A DNA stretch of 64,000 nucleotides from Anagrus nilaparvatae (GCA_022575985.1 JAKSXM010000272.1:21200501-21264500); one strand, 5' to 3'; numbered from the stretch's first letter, positions 24,484-37,867 are shown. Numbers and translations: made by a program. Notes: generated from the sequence alone by a model not told the origin.

Positions 24484-25619
24484 TTACTTATTACAATGCA
24501 TTTTTTTTATGTCGATAGCTATTTTATATTCAGGTAAACTGTTTAAACGTATTAATTGAAAATTTTGAATAAACAGTAATTTAAATATTTTTAATAAATC
24601 TTCACATTCCTTAAAATTAAACAATCGCTCGGTTTTTGGAGGATTCTAAAAAAAAATTAATATTTTCTTTATTTTAAATGAAAAATTTAAATATATAGTA
24701 AACATTTTACCAAAAGTGAATGAAAACTAAGACCTTCTTTAAAAAAATTAAATATTTCAAACTCTGTACGCCAATAATTTGATAAAGAAAATTTATATGT
24801 AAAATAATATAATCCTAAAATTGCAGAAGTACCTTTTGTAGAAAAATTGTTATCCCTGTAAAAATAAGAAAATTTTGGAAAATAAAAAATTTATTCTTAA
24901 TCCGTAAAATTATAATATCGTAAGAGATTTATTTAAATGACATCGATATAATATATAAGTTTTTCATTAATTTTTATAAATAAAAGTATGTTTTATAAAA
25001 TTATTTTTTAATTAAAAAAACTACTATTTTATTTTACAATGGAATTAATGTTAAATATATTTTTAATTGAACAGTACCTCATGTATTTGAAAATTTCCCA
25101 AGATAAATCAAGAAAAATTTCTTTTCTTTTTCCTTCGAAAATTACAGTATTTGGCAACTTATTTTCTGGAATTATTTTTATCATAAAATATAAATAAATT
25201 AATTAGACAACGCACCAACATGTTTTATAATTTTTTAATAATTTACCAATGATATGCTTGAAAGAAAATTTATCAAATAAATTATTTTTTATTTCTTTCA
25301 TATCTTGAACACTTAAAAATTTCCAGGTACATAATATAGGCTTTAATAATTTTGAACATTCAAATATTTTAAAACTTGGATGATTTGGAGATGATAAAGG
25401 TGCACACAAATCATTATAATTTGCAATATAAAATACATTTGGTTCTGAATTATATTTTTTTTTATATTTATTCGATTGTTCATCATCTATCGATTTAAGA
25501 ATATTATATTCGGATAAGAAAATTCTTCTTATATTTATTATATTTGTTTCATGTGTCTTATCGGTTCCTTCATTTTCATCAAAGCATTGACATTCAGAAG
25601 AAATTATTTTTTCACTCAT
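24484..25619 (-). CDS. CFAP119: CFAP119 (CCDC189)-like ciliary protein
   Basis: Four exons on the minus strand join in frame to about 255 residues: 25619-25247, 25165-25078, 24855-24711 and 24645-24484. The segment order ILCTWKFLSVQDMKEI, EIFLDLSWEIFKYMRDNNFS, FEIFNFFKEGLSFHSLL, LFNFKECEDLLKIFKLLF, FQLIRL resembles the CFAP119/CCDC189 (C16orf93) family as I recall it. There a DL(Y/S) helix, an FNYFKELLL helix and a final helix ending in a YKYVF-type motif occur in the same order. That family is associated with the axoneme and sperm flagellum. The N-terminal 50 residues are acidic and not conserved in my memory. It is convergent with gene B, with 150 bases between the stops. Identification is tentative because sequence identity is low. 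Confidence 0.55.
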
Positions 25620-28600
25620 TTTATATAAAAAAAAAAAAAAAAATAATAAATAAAAAACTTTCTGAAGTTAGCTTAAGACACTTATATATAATTGGAATCT
25701 ATGCAGCTCTTGGTTTTTTAAATATTCACACATTTTTTTTGTATTTTTTTATATCTAATTTTAATTTATATTTATCTATTATTAATATAAAATGAATGTA
25801 CAATAAATTTTTTTTTTAATTTTAAAATTATTTATATGCATGAATATATATGAGAAAAAAATCATTCTTGCAATATTAATAGCAGCGCACCGTACAGAAA
25901 AGATAAAACTAATATGTATTTTTTAATTTGCATTGTTATATGGTTTTTGTGACAAAAAATTTTTGTTTATATGAATGTTATATTTAATTACATATATATT
26001 AGCTTGGAAGTTATATTTTAAAAAGTTGCTTTAATTTATGAATACGCATTTAAATTGGATGCTACTTACTAAAAAAGATTCATGGACCTTTAAAGCTGAG
26101 ATTTCTTTAAAAATCATTATCCGATTTTAACGAGTATCAAAAACCTAAGCAATTTTAAAAAATATCTTCCACACTAAATATATTTCGTTATTTAATCACT
26201 ATATATTAACTTCATAATTAGCTTATAATAATTATGTTACACAAATCATGTGTAAATATAATTTTTTATGCATATATACGATTAATCATATTTATTTAAT
26301 AACACCACCCTCTTTATTTTTTTTATTTACTAAAATTACAATAAGAGAATTTTATTCACTTTTAATTTTTCTCAATTAATTACATTCACAAAAATCTTGC
26401 TTTTTATTTTTTCTTACTTTTCAAAATAGATGATATTTATATATTTTCAAAAAATGCGTATAAATTCACATGCATTGATACTCAATCACACTAATATATT
26501 GTTCAAACATACTGCACAATACATCTTCTTTCCGCAGAGCACTTATTATATCTGTAGTTGGTTTTTTATATTCTAAGTGATCCATAAAAATAGAGGATTA
26601 TGTTAAAGATGTATTTTATTTTGTTGTTTATTATACACATCTGTAATCAAAAATGAATATTCTTCCTAAGAATAAGTTTACTATTATAAAAAATTTTTTA
26701 TTCTACATATTTAAAAAATATATTTAAAATTCTGTAAATAAAATGAAAATAAGAAATAAACTGGGACTATTAATAAGATTTAAGTATAAATAAAAATGAT
26801 TGATGACCAAAAATTGTTGTAGATTGATTATAATAACAGTATGTGTGTTTTGCAAGTTGCAGTATATTTTGATAAATAAGAAAGTTATTCTTAAAGTTTA
26901 GTTATGTAAAATTTCCATTAAATTTTCAAAAGGTGTTGTTGAAATAAAAAAAAATATTATGAATTTGAAGCGTTTTTTGTTACTTAACGATACCCTAAAG
27001 AAAAGCAGATAACAGCATATGAAAAATCAATATAACTTGAAAAATATTTTAATTTTCCTTTTAATAATTGTGTATTAATTAAAAAAAAAAAGTTCAATAT
27101 CTCTAAAATAGTATAAATTCTTTGTAATAGTAAAAATATGTCTAATATGAAGTATAAATAAAATATTTTGTTTTGTAAATTATGTACACTACAGATCATT
27201 TTAAAAAAATCTATTTTTTATTTTAAAAAATGTACAAGTATTATCTATATTTTATATAAATATATATAAGGGCTGAAGTAAATAAATAGAAATTTTATAT
27301 TTACATAAGCAACAATTGTATTTTTAAAAATTACTCTTAAGGACATGTAATCAAAGCTCATTCTCAAAATAAAAAATATTTTAAAATATATTGAAATTAA
27401 GTTAATTAATTTAATTTAAACATATTTTTCTGACAAATTTTGTTTTCTAATTTTAATAATTATTTTTTCTTTAAACAAGTCATTTTTTTTTCATTATGCC
27501 CTTAAGAATAGAAATTATTTATTTGACATTAAAAATTTACACAAAAGCTCAAAATTAATTAAGGAATAATTTTATTAAGGCATTATCATACTGAAGTAAT
27601 TAAAATCAAACAGAAGCAGACCTAAAATATTGTAATAAATTTAAATTTAAATAATTTAAAGCAGTTTTTGAGAAATTAAAAATAAAACCTCTTGTTGGAA
27701 ATGCATGACTTTAATTTATAGATTTAAACTGCTAGTATTTCCCGTAAAAGACTTTTTTTTAACTCTTTCATACATTAAGTGTTTGATTATTTTAAAATTT
27801 ATCGGTTGTTGTTACCATTTAAATTACATTTTCAAAAAATTTTAACTCCTGTATTTTAATTATAAATAAGTTTTTTATTGTAATACCTTAAATCCTGTCA
27901 AATCATCTTTTTACTGAGCTTTGCTTATTTTTTTATCTTTTTCTAAAATATTTTTTTTTAGTCTTTTTATTTGTAATTTTAATATTTTCTTATATACTAT
28001 AGTTTTTTAAAATTATTATAAAATTTAAATTTATTAAAATGCATTTTTATCTTATTTAAAAAAAAAATTTTTTATAGATTCTATGATAATTTAGCATTTA
28101 AAAAATTTAAATAAAATTGATTTTAAAAAAATTTGATAAATTAGTATTAATACATTAACCTTTTTTTTAGTTATTATAAAATTCTGAATTCATTTTTCTT
28201 TATATAATTATATAAATACGATTATTTTTAACAAAATACATGAAAATATAAGATTCTAATGATTTCCTTATACTATAATCAATTTCTTTTTTCAATTTTT
28301 AATAGATATACAAATACAATATACAAATTTTATAAAAAAAAAGAAAAAACAAAAAGGCATGTTAAATTTTTTAGCCTATTTATACTTTACAAGACAGATA
28401 AATTATACTTTCAATGCAATATTAATATGTTTAAATACAATGAATATTTTATAAGAAAAAGAATCTAATTCATCCAAAAAAAAAAAAAAAAAAAATTATT
28501 TTAAATGCACATAAAATATTTGAAGAAATAACTATTCGTTTTAAAAATCTATTGTGTGTAAACTGTTATTTTTTAACACTAAAAAATTTACTTAAAATTA

Positions 28601-28817
28601 TTAAAATTTGTACAAAAAGAATATTTTTAATAAAAAATTATTTATAATTTAAAAAAAAAAAGAAATCGAAATGATTTATATATATTTAAATTTCATCAAG
28701 TATTTTTTACTTCAATCTCATCATTGTAATTAAAAAAAGCAAAAAATTTAACTACTACAAAAATATATATAGCAAATATAAATTTGTTTTATTTTTAACA
28801 CATACAGATTTGGTCAA
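25620..28817. other. Intergenic and probable Rab5 3' region
   Basis: About 3.2 kb of AT-rich sequence without a supportable gene. The part next to 28,817 is probably the 3' untranslated region of Rab5, which runs leftward. Open frames of 69-83 codons here are low-complexity. Confidence 0.5.
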
Positions 28818-29993
28818 TCACTTGCAGCAATTGCTTGTTGTTGCTTTTTGCCCTTCCGATTCAGTTAATCGACGACCTTGTCCAGTTGCACTTGCATTTC
28901 CAGCTTGATCATTCTTTGGAAGTTTTTTAGCTAAAATAAAAAATACATTAAATAAAATCATATTTCAAAAATAAATTGAATGAAATCACATTACAGAAAT
29001 ATAAAAAAAAAAATTTTAATATCCCTTCATGCTAATATTTTTAACTTATTTTTGAGTCAATCTATTCACAGGTTTAGACTAGCATTTGAGAAATGGTTGA
29101 TCCAAAAGTCAACTTATAATAATTGCAAAATTTTTGCTTTTTTTTAAATATATTTTACCATTGTGTACATAAAATGTTTTACACACTGATAATAATTTAA
29201 ATAGAATAAGAAAAATGAACATAAGAAAAAGATATCAATGGCTTCAAAAAGTATTAAATAAGTATAAAGTTTTTTTGAGTTCTGGAAATATTATTTGAAA
29301 ATAATTAGGTATCATTTTCAATAGAAATTTAATAAATCAAAATTATCTACTTATAAGCGTAAAAGATTTGGAAAAAATGAAAAAAAAAAAATGTTGTCTT
29401 CTTACCTATTGCAAGGAATATATCATTAACATTCATTGCTGTTTTAGCAGATGTTTCCATAAAAAGAAGACCGTTTTCATCAGCATATGCTTGAGCTTCT
29501 TCAAATTCAACTACTCTTTTGTTACCAAGATCTGCTTTATTTCCTGCCAAAGCTATAACTATACTTGGACTCGCTTGCCGCTGTAGTTCTTTTACCCACG
29601 TTGTTGCTCGCATAAATGTGTCCTTTGAAAATTTAAAAAATTAATTGAAATAAAAACAAGTAATGGTTAATAAGTATTTACTTGATTTGTTATGTCGTAG
29701 ACAACAATAGCTGCTTGAGCTCCTCGGTAATACATTGGAGCAAGACTGTGATAACGTTCTTGTCCTGCAGTATCCCATATTTCAAACTTAACAGTAGTTT
29801 CATCCAAACATACAGTTTGCGTCAAAAATGCAGCTCCTATTGTACTTTCTTGATATTCATGAAATTGTCCTTTTACGAACCTTAGGACCAAACTTGATTT
29901 TCCAACAGCCGATTCACCAAGTAATACCAATTTGAATTGACATATTTTACCTTGTGTACCATTTGGTCTTTGAGCTGTACCTCTAGCTGCCAT
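28818..29993 (-). CDS. Rab5: Small GTPase Rab5
   Basis: Three exons, 29993-29682, 29622-29406 and 28930-28818, join to about 213 residues, full length for Rab5. Rab5 is the early-endosome GTPase that recruits tethers and PI3-kinase for endosome fusion. The P-loop GESAVGKS, switch-I TIGAAF, switch-[21 protein letters not shown], the base-recognition NKADL and the ETSAKT motif are all present. After the globular domain come AKKLPKND and a short linker ending in NCCK, the double-cysteine geranylgeranylation signal of Rab5. The start ATG is 7 bases after a ttttttag acceptor, so a noncoding first exon probably lies upstream (above 30,010). No lesion was seen. Confidence 0.98.
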
Positions 29994-29999
29994 TTTTTA

Positions 30000-32900
30000 T
30001 CTAAAAAATTAATAAAAGTAAATAATAAAGAATCTCATAAACTCTACTTGTTTAATGTTAACCTAACCCTAAAATTAAACTATAATAAGAACAATAATTT
30101 TTAATAATATCATAACTTCATAATAACATTTATAGATTAAAAAAAAATAATTTCATTTAAAAAATAAAATAAAAAACACAAAATGTTAAAGCTTTAAAAA
30201 GTAAAAATCATTTTCAATAATGTATATTTAAACAACAATGTAAAATATATAGCACGTCACGCAAACAAATAAAAAATATATAAGTAACATTTTTTTGTTT
30301 TAACAAAAATATCTAACTATAATAAACTTACACTAAAACATTAACCCTTTTTTTTTTTAAATATTACAAAACAAAGATGGTAAAATATAATAAACGCAAA
30401 AAAAAGGAGTTTATTTGCCTATACACACCGGAAACCTCTTTTTAATCCCTTATAATTTCATTTATATTATCATGTACGTAGCCAATCTCTTCAATAAGTT
30501 TATATGTATTTGTAAAAAATAAAACTCCTTGTAAACACTTTTTTTGTAATTGAAAAGTAACTCCTTTTTTTTTAAATTAATTTATTTTCATTTATTAGTG
30601 AAATTTTTACAAAAGAGTCTTTATTTTTTTTTATCAAAAAGTATTCTCCAAATAACACACAGTAAACTTTAATAGTATACACACAAATACAATGATGATT
30701 TAAAGACTTGTTTTTTTTTAATGTAAAAATAAAAAATAAGTGTAAGAGAGAAAGAAATATAATGAAAGAAAAAGATAAAGATACATTTATGCGCAAAGTT
30801 AAAGCGCGAACGTTGTCAAGTGTATTCATAATATTTTATTATCATTCAACAAAAAGACATTAAATATTAAATCAGTCAATTTTTTCTTTTTTTTTTACAT
30901 AAGTCTGAAATTGATAAGTATAGTAATAAAAAAAATGGGTGTCTGGATGTACAATATATAAATAATTGTTGAGAAGACTATTTTTATAATATGATTAATT
31001 TTTTTTTATAAGATAAATCAATTAAATAATTAAAGAAATTTCCCATAACATGTAAAAAAGAAAGTTTTGTTTACAATAAAATTTTCATGGTCACAAAGAG
31101 AATTGAGTTGTAATATTATTTTGGAGTTTTTTTTTTTTTTTTGTAAAACAGTAAATTGTTTACTTTTTTTTGGAATTACTAATAAAAATTGGGAATTCCA
31201 ATGATTTCATAAAAAAATGACAGGATTTTTTTTAATACATAAATATGGAGTTGTCATCTGCTCCTCAAAAAAGAAAAAAAACGAGGATACATTTTTGATA
31301 AAAATTAGCTATACAACAAAAACAAAGTTGCACAAATTGAGCATTATTTGGAATTGTCATTTTTGAAGATAAACATTTTTATAATATTTGTAAATAACAA
31401 ATTAAATTTAAGTCTATTTTGAAGTATATGCTAAGGTAAAAGTTTAACAAAATGCATTTTTTACAAACAATTCAAGAATGCAAAAAATTCTTATCAAAAA
31501 AGGAGCAAACTTCAAAAACCAAGAAAAAATATTTTTTGGACAAAGAAGTCCAGTTAAAAAATTTAATATTTGTATAAAAATGTAATTAAAACCTAAAAAT
31601 ACAAGATTGATATGATAATAAATAATTAAGATTGTCACACAGAATGCATGTGTAATAGATAGTAAATACAATAAATGAAATCTTATCTTTTTGTCATATA
31701 TTTTTTCAAAAAAAAAATTTTTTTTATATACACAATAAAAGTAATTATTGAATTGTAAGAAAAATAATATTATATAAAAATGTGATATATAAACTCACGT
31801 GTTTATGCATAATAAAGTATGTATAGGTGTTGTTATTTATATGACTTCAGAGTAAGTATTTTTATTATTCAATTTTATTTTATTTTTATGATTTAATTTG
31901 ATTGTTTTGATTCAATTCAGAAAGAATTAGTTTTGGGTCAGAGGACTGAACAATAGAGTGTACTATGGTGTGCATAATATTTTTTTTTACAATGTTTGAT
32001 ATTTTGTGATAAATATTTTTGTGGTCATTTTTTAATTCATAATCCTTTTTAAAATTACTCAAAATGAAACTCTATTTACAAGAATTTTTAAGGTTTCAAT
32101 GTGTCAAAGGAATATTTTGAAACCAGTGATTGGTTTATAAGCTTTCCTTACAATAACTAAAATTTTAAGGGAACATAAGTAAACATTCCAAATTAATGAC
32201 TTTCAGGATATTATAATGAAACCCCTGATGAAACCAGTTCAAAATTCACAAACAATAAATTTAGAATAATTGATTCAATTAAGCCAAAGAATCTAAAAGG
32301 TATTTAAGTAATATCCATTCACAAAAAAATTATTCTTCAACAAATTTTAAACTCGATAACATCCAGATCCACAAGAAAATTTAATATCGATCCAAGAAAA
32401 TACATAACGGAACTAAATTTTATAAAAAAGAATGCTATTCCTTAAAGATTTAAAAATTTATGTAAAGTTAGGCGAGTAAATTTAAAACCAGATAGAACTA
32501 GTTAAATAATATTTTTAAAATTAATGTTATTCAGAATAGGATTCAAAAAAAAAAAATGATTTATATGGGTACATTCATTGACTTTTATAAAATTTCATTA
32601 TTCCCAATTAACAAAAACAAAAAGTGACATTGATTTTAAAATATACACATCATATTGTTAATTAAATTGGAATATGATATTTTGTAACAAGAAAATAATA
32701 ATAATAAGTACATACATATCAAAAAATGATGAAATTAAATTGAATTTCATGTCAATAATATTGTGTATAAGCAAAAAATATAATTATTAATTTTTATACA
32801 ATATCAAAATATAAGCAAAAAAAACAAAATTATTATTATTTATACCTATTGAGTAATACAGTAAGTATTATTATTATGATAATAAATATTATTTAGTATA

Positions 32901-33500
32901 AAAATTTTTTTTTTCTTTGATAAAAATATTTGTAAAATTTATTTATAATTTATTATATATACATATTTGCAAATATAGGAACATAAAAAGATAAAAATTA
33001 TTATTATTGTACTTAATCATAATATAATTATTTATACAAAATAAGCAAAAAAATATGATATTTTTAGATAGGGACTTAATCTTTATAAAATATATGGTTA
33101 TAAATATTAACTATTTTTTCAATTAATCTGATATTGTTCTTATTATTATGATATACCTAGTATTATAATGTTTTAAAAATATTTAAAATAAAGTATAAAA
33201 TAATAAAAATGAAGATAATAAATTTAATATTAATTATAACGTATTGATTAAATCTAACAATTATCATTTTTAAATAATAATAATATGATATAAAATGTGA
33301 TAATTAATTCATTAGGAAGTAAAAAAAATAAATGTTCAATGCATATAGTATAAATAATAATAATTAGTATACATTTTAAATTTTAATAAATAAATCAAAT
33401 AGATATCCTGTCATATGCTTGTAAAATAATTATAAATTAGCAACTACAAAAAAAATGCTTTTTAATATACCTACCTAAAAAATTTATTTATTTTTCAATA
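30000..33500. other. Long AT-rich upstream region of Rab5
   Basis: There is no supportable protein gene here. The sequence is extremely AT-rich with poly-A and poly-T runs. A splice acceptor directly before the Rab5 ATG implies that a Rab5 5' untranslated intron spans at least part of this region. Confidence 0.5.
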
Positions 33501-33529
33501 TACAAAAATTTTTGAATTTTTAGATGTTT

Positions 33530-33660
33530 TTTTATTTTTGCCGACGGGGATGACGTTTCCTGGGCGGTTCTCTCCCTATGTAAGATTATTCTCTCTCTTT
33601 CTTTTTTGCTCCTTTTTTCGAGAACCTGTCGTGTGTATCTTGTCTCTCTCTTTATCGTTT
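33530..33660 (+). promoter_or_regulatory. GC-richer island, possible exon or promoter
   Basis: In very AT-rich surroundings the stretch gccgacggggatgacgtttc continues in frame as MTFPGRFSPY and ends at a strong donor, tat|gtaaga, near 33,580. A pyrimidine-rich CTCTCT tract follows. It could be a coding or untranslated exon of a plus-strand gene whose other exons I did not find. Read on the other strand it could be the noncoding first exon or promoter of Rab5. A second island at 33,938-33,985 (cccagctagaaagagaaag) may belong with it. Confidence 0.3.
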
Positions 33661-34301
33661 AATATAACCACAGTGTATACAATATTTCTTTTATTTTTAA
33701 TTATTAGCACAAATTATAAAACAAAAATTAATTAATTATAAGTAATATTTCAAGATATACTTATAATTTCTTATTAACTTTTTAAAGTACCTATCTTTTT
33801 TATTTTATCTAAAAGCACTTGATATATATAAATAATATAATCACTTATTTATTTATTAATATTTGCAAAATTTTAACATCAATAGTTATTAACACTTGTT
33901 TGACTTTATTTTATGTAAGGTACCTAAAATATACAGGCCCAGCTAGAAAGAGAAAGAAACGCCCCTTGCACTTGTGTATAATATCTCGTTTATACAAATA
34001 ATTGAAATGACTAATATGTCTGTATTGTTATTATCTATTTACATGCACAAATTAAACACTTATGTAAATCAGATTAAAAATATTTTATTTTTTTTTATAA
34101 AATTATTAAAGTAGCACAGTCAAAATCTATACTTTCAATGAACAAAAGAATAAAGATGATTTTACGATTATTTATGTGTGCACGCTAAAAACACAATAAT
34201 TATTTTTCTGCAATTTTTATAGTACTTTAAAACAGACAGTCTTGTTTGATTTTTTAATTATAAAACAGTAAAATATTCGTTATGTTTAAATGCCTTTTTA
34301 A

Positions 34302-34505
34302 TTAAAACAAATATTGGATGTAATACTTTTTTTTAATTATTTCACTCACTGCAATATTCACTGCCATATTAACAATTGACCATACTATACCGTTATAATC
34401 GTTCCGAATTCCAAAGTTTCTTTTTATCTCCGCAATTCGCGTTTCTAGAAATTTATTTAGTAACCCCGCGATATTTACTATAAATTTAAATTTTTTATTT
34501 TTCAT
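34302..34505 (-). CDS. Small hypothetical ORF
   Basis: A 67-codon ATG-initiated frame with more protein-like composition than its surroundings. It has a basic start, then an alternating hydrophobic/charged stretch (IAGLLNKFLETRIAEIKRNF) and a hydrophobic segment (IVWSIVNMAVNIAV). It could form an amphipathic helix followed by a membrane-like segment. There is no recognisable family and no typical signal peptide. It may be a chance frame. Confidence 0.2.
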   Translation of the reverse strand: MKNKKFKFIVNIAGLLNKFLETRIAEIKRNFGIRNDYNGIVWSIVNMAVNIAVSEIIKKKYYIQYLF

Positions 34506-35162
34506 TTTTGAAGAAAATTTAAGTTAATTGTTATAAAATCTTAAATTATTTATGGATATAATCTTAATTGGTTAGAGGTTTTTTTATTAAAAAGATATCC
34601 TAAATTTTCATAAGAATATTAATTATGTTTGAAAAAAAAAGTTCAAAATTTTATTACTAAAAATAATTTTATTTTTTTTTATCGGCTTCTTTTTATACAC
34701 ACAGACATTTATTTAAATTTATAAAAATAAATTTATCTTATAATTAATTAAATGAAAACATTAAATACATACATTTAAGTTTTATGCTAACTAAAACATG
34801 TGCTGAAACATTATAAATTCAATTTAATATTCATTTTTAGTATTTGAGCAAAATATGGACTTAATTTAACAAAACAATACTTTTTTTAAATTAAATTTTT
34901 TTTTCTTAAATTTTCTTTTTAATATAAACAACAATAATATGAACTTAATTAATATTAAGTTTATAAAATAATTTTATTGTAGCAATAATATTTTCTCTGC
35001 GAATATAATTTTTATTTTTAAAATGCAAGGTACCAGACCTAATTTAACATTGAATATGAGTAATATTTTAAAAGATTTAACATTCGCTTAGTCTGAAATT
35101 TGACTTTCTTTATTTTGAGTTAGGAAAAAATTAACTGTTATCATTTTCATTATCATTGTCTA
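34506..35162. other. Intergenic and F-box gene 3' region
   Basis: AT-rich, with no gene seen. It probably includes the 3' untranslated region of the minus-strand F-box/LRR gene that ends at 35,163. Confidence 0.5.
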
Positions 35163-37264
35163 TCATTCACTATCACTATCATCGTCATCAGAATCATCAT
35201 CAAATTCATCATGGTAATAATCGCGATAGCCTCTTTCATAATGAATGAAACTGTCATCACTATCATAATAGTTAAGAGAAAAGAAATCATTAAATATACT
35301 AGAATCATCCGAATCATCATCAGAATCATCTGAGTCGGAATCTGTTGATTCGGATTCAGAATTTTGATGAACAGGATTTAATTTTTCAAGAGTTAATGAT
35401 TCTTTGTATCCTTCCTCATTAATAAATTTACGATAAACATAATTATCTATTTGTATTTTTGTGTTCTTAGCATATACAATTAATTTGTTTTCACTTGTTT
35501 TCCCAAAAGCAGCCTCAATAAAACCATTATCTACAGATTTACAGCCAGAAATATCAAGAATTTTTAAATCTTTGCAACTTTCAACAAGTGTTATTAAACC
35601 AGCATTTTCAATTTTATTACATTTACGACATTCTAAAATTTTTAAATTACGTACATAGCCTAAAGGTTCATCGGTAATATTAATTAACTTATTAATATAT
35701 AAATTTTCTAATTTAGGTAAAGATATGATTTCTTTAAGACCTACATTTGTTATATTAGGACAAGAACTGATATCTAAAGTTTTAAGTTCTTTACAACAAG
35801 ATTTAACAAGCTTTATGAAATTATCTTTAAGTATATCAGTTTCAGTAATACTAAGCGTTTCAAGATTTTTTAATTCAGAAATTAAATTTTCTGGTATAGA
35901 TACATTCTCATTTGAGTTACATTTACGTAAATGAAGAACTTTTAAATTTTTACATTGACCAATTGCATTTGTAAATACCGAATCAAATATTTTAGAACAA
36001 TTATTAATTTCTAAAGCTATTAAATTTGAAAATTTTGGTAATGAATTAAGTAAATATTCTTTATCAATTCTACTGCAAGAAGTTAGACAAATTTTTTCAA
36101 TTGAATCCAAAGATAAATAAGGGATAAATTTTCCTCTAGATAAAACACTACATACTTCAATTGATTTTAATTTTTTTTTATTTTTAACCACTTCTGATAA
36201 TTCATTATCATAATCTTGTATACTTTGTCCTAATTTTAATTCCGTCATATTTTCAAAATTAGATATTAATGGTTGTAATACATTAACAGTAAGTTCTAAA
36301 CCTGAAATATCAAGTTTCTGTAAGTTAGGGCATTCTTTAGCGATAACAGACATAACTGTTTTTGTTTTTGATAAAGTATGATTTCTCGAAGATAAATTAA
36401 TAGTATTAAGATAATATCCACATCTTTTTAATATTTTACGTAAAGTTACAAAATTTAATTTTTTTGAATCACGAAATGCTTCAATACCCCAATTTTCTAT
36501 TTTATCTAGAGTAAAATTTTTTGTATCACACCATGCCATTTTACTTATTTGTTGCCAACGCTTACATACCCTTTCTATTTTTATTCGTTCATAATTTAAA
36601 AGATGTTGAAAAATATAAATTAAACAGTCATTATTTAAATTATTTATCGTTATTGTATCGGATGTAGAATCACAAGTTGGCTGGTTGTCATCTTTATAAC
36701 GAATTTTTTTATTTGCCTGTATATTTCTTTCAGATTTCCTAAAAGTATTGTAGTTTGTTAATAAAGAATTTATAATTTATTTTAACGAAACATTATTGTT
36801 ACAAATATAAATACATATGAATTATAATTATAAAGTATAATTATAAAATAAAAAATCTTAAGCCTAAAATAATAATATTAACTTTTATATCAACGCTACT
36901 AGCAACTAAATTGCCACCTTTTACAAATAAATGTAGAAGTTGACGTTTTCTTAACTTATAATGTTGATATAAGGTAATATTTTGATATGAATAAAAAGAA
37001 TCATTATTTAAGTTTTATTTTTATACAAACCTTTTCATTTTACTGTTTGAAGGCAAATTATTGGTACAAGTTGAATTTAAATTAGAATTTTCACTGACAT
37101 TTTTATTAGATAATTCTTCTTTACATCTGAAACCAAACAAATATTACATTTAAAAAAATAATTAGAATTATAATTAATTAATAAAATTATTACTCTATTT
37201 GATTTTCAGTTTCAAGTTTCCTTGGGCCTGGCACAATTTTTTCTTCCATTGCATTGGTTTCCAT
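35163..37264 (-). CDS. F-box/leucine-rich-repeat protein
   Basis: Three exons on the minus strand, 37264-37194, 37126-37031 and 36738-35163, join in frame to about 580 residues. After a polar N-terminal 95 residues an F-box appears (NLNDCLI-type start, IFQHLLNYERIKIERVCKRW), the segment that binds Skp1 in SCF ubiquitin ligases. The rest of the large exon carries ten or so leucine-rich repeats of the cysteine-containing type, for example LKTLDISSCPNITNVGL and LKILDISGCKSVDNGF, which would select a substrate. The C terminus is a long acidic Asp/Ser run (DSDSDDSDDDSDDSS) with a tyrosine-rich insert. F-box plus LRR order is standard for FBXL proteins; the acidic tail is unusual. No clear one-to-one orthologue is recognised. 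CAGCTG-type promoter motifs lie about 500 bases upstream. Confidence 0.85.
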
Positions 37265-37650
37265 TTTCGAATTCTCAGAAATTAATTGAGTTTCCAGCAA
37301 TCATCAGTCATCACTGTTTTCTAAAATCTATTCAAGTATTCATAAGAAAAATATGGTTATGTATGTAAAAAAAATTACCTTTATTTTTATTAAATAAACA
37401 ATCTTGATCTATGTTTGCTTTATATTTTAAAATAAATAAAACAAATTTTCTATTATAAAAATCAATAATTTATATCATGTTTGTCTTATAAATTTTTAAT
37501 TTTATAACAGGTTTGTTTGGAAATCTTTGTTTACTAATAAAGACGTACGCAGTAAAATTATTCACTTGTTATCAAACCGTTTTATTTATTTGGCGCTTTT
37601 GGTGTAAGTATATTTTCAATATTTTCTTTCTCCAAACTAGTCAAACGATA

Positions 37651-37800
37651 ATCAGCTGAATTAATATTAATTTTTTTCTCTTAGCAAAAAAAATAAGTCC
37701 TCTTTTTTATTTTCATAAATATATATATTTCGGGTATATAATTTATTTAATTATTTTATAATCAGCTGATGACATAGTAAGTCAATAAAATCAGCTGATT
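37651..37800. promoter_or_regulatory. Cluster of ATCAGCTGAT E-box motifs
   Basis: The palindrome ATCAGCTGAT occurs exactly at 37,761-37,770 and 37,790-37,799, and once imperfectly at 37,651-37,660. It matches the AWCAGCTGWT core-promoter motif described for Drosophila (Ohler motif 5). The cluster sits between the divergent F-box/LRR and KAT1 genes, so it could serve a bidirectional promoter. A GC-richer patch, gactgcgctgcagtgctgct, follows. Confidence 0.45.
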
Positions 37801-37867
37801 ATTTTCGACTGCGCTGCAGTGCTGCTATCTATGCTAATAAAAAAAATGACTACAGTTTATGAAAAAA

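Noticed and set aside
29368..29885. Plus-strand frames within the Rab5 locus
   Set aside because: They are antisense shadows of the Rab5 exons.
35461..35934. Plus-strand frames within the F-box/LRR gene
   Set aside because: Antisense shadows of the leucine-rich-repeat coding exon.
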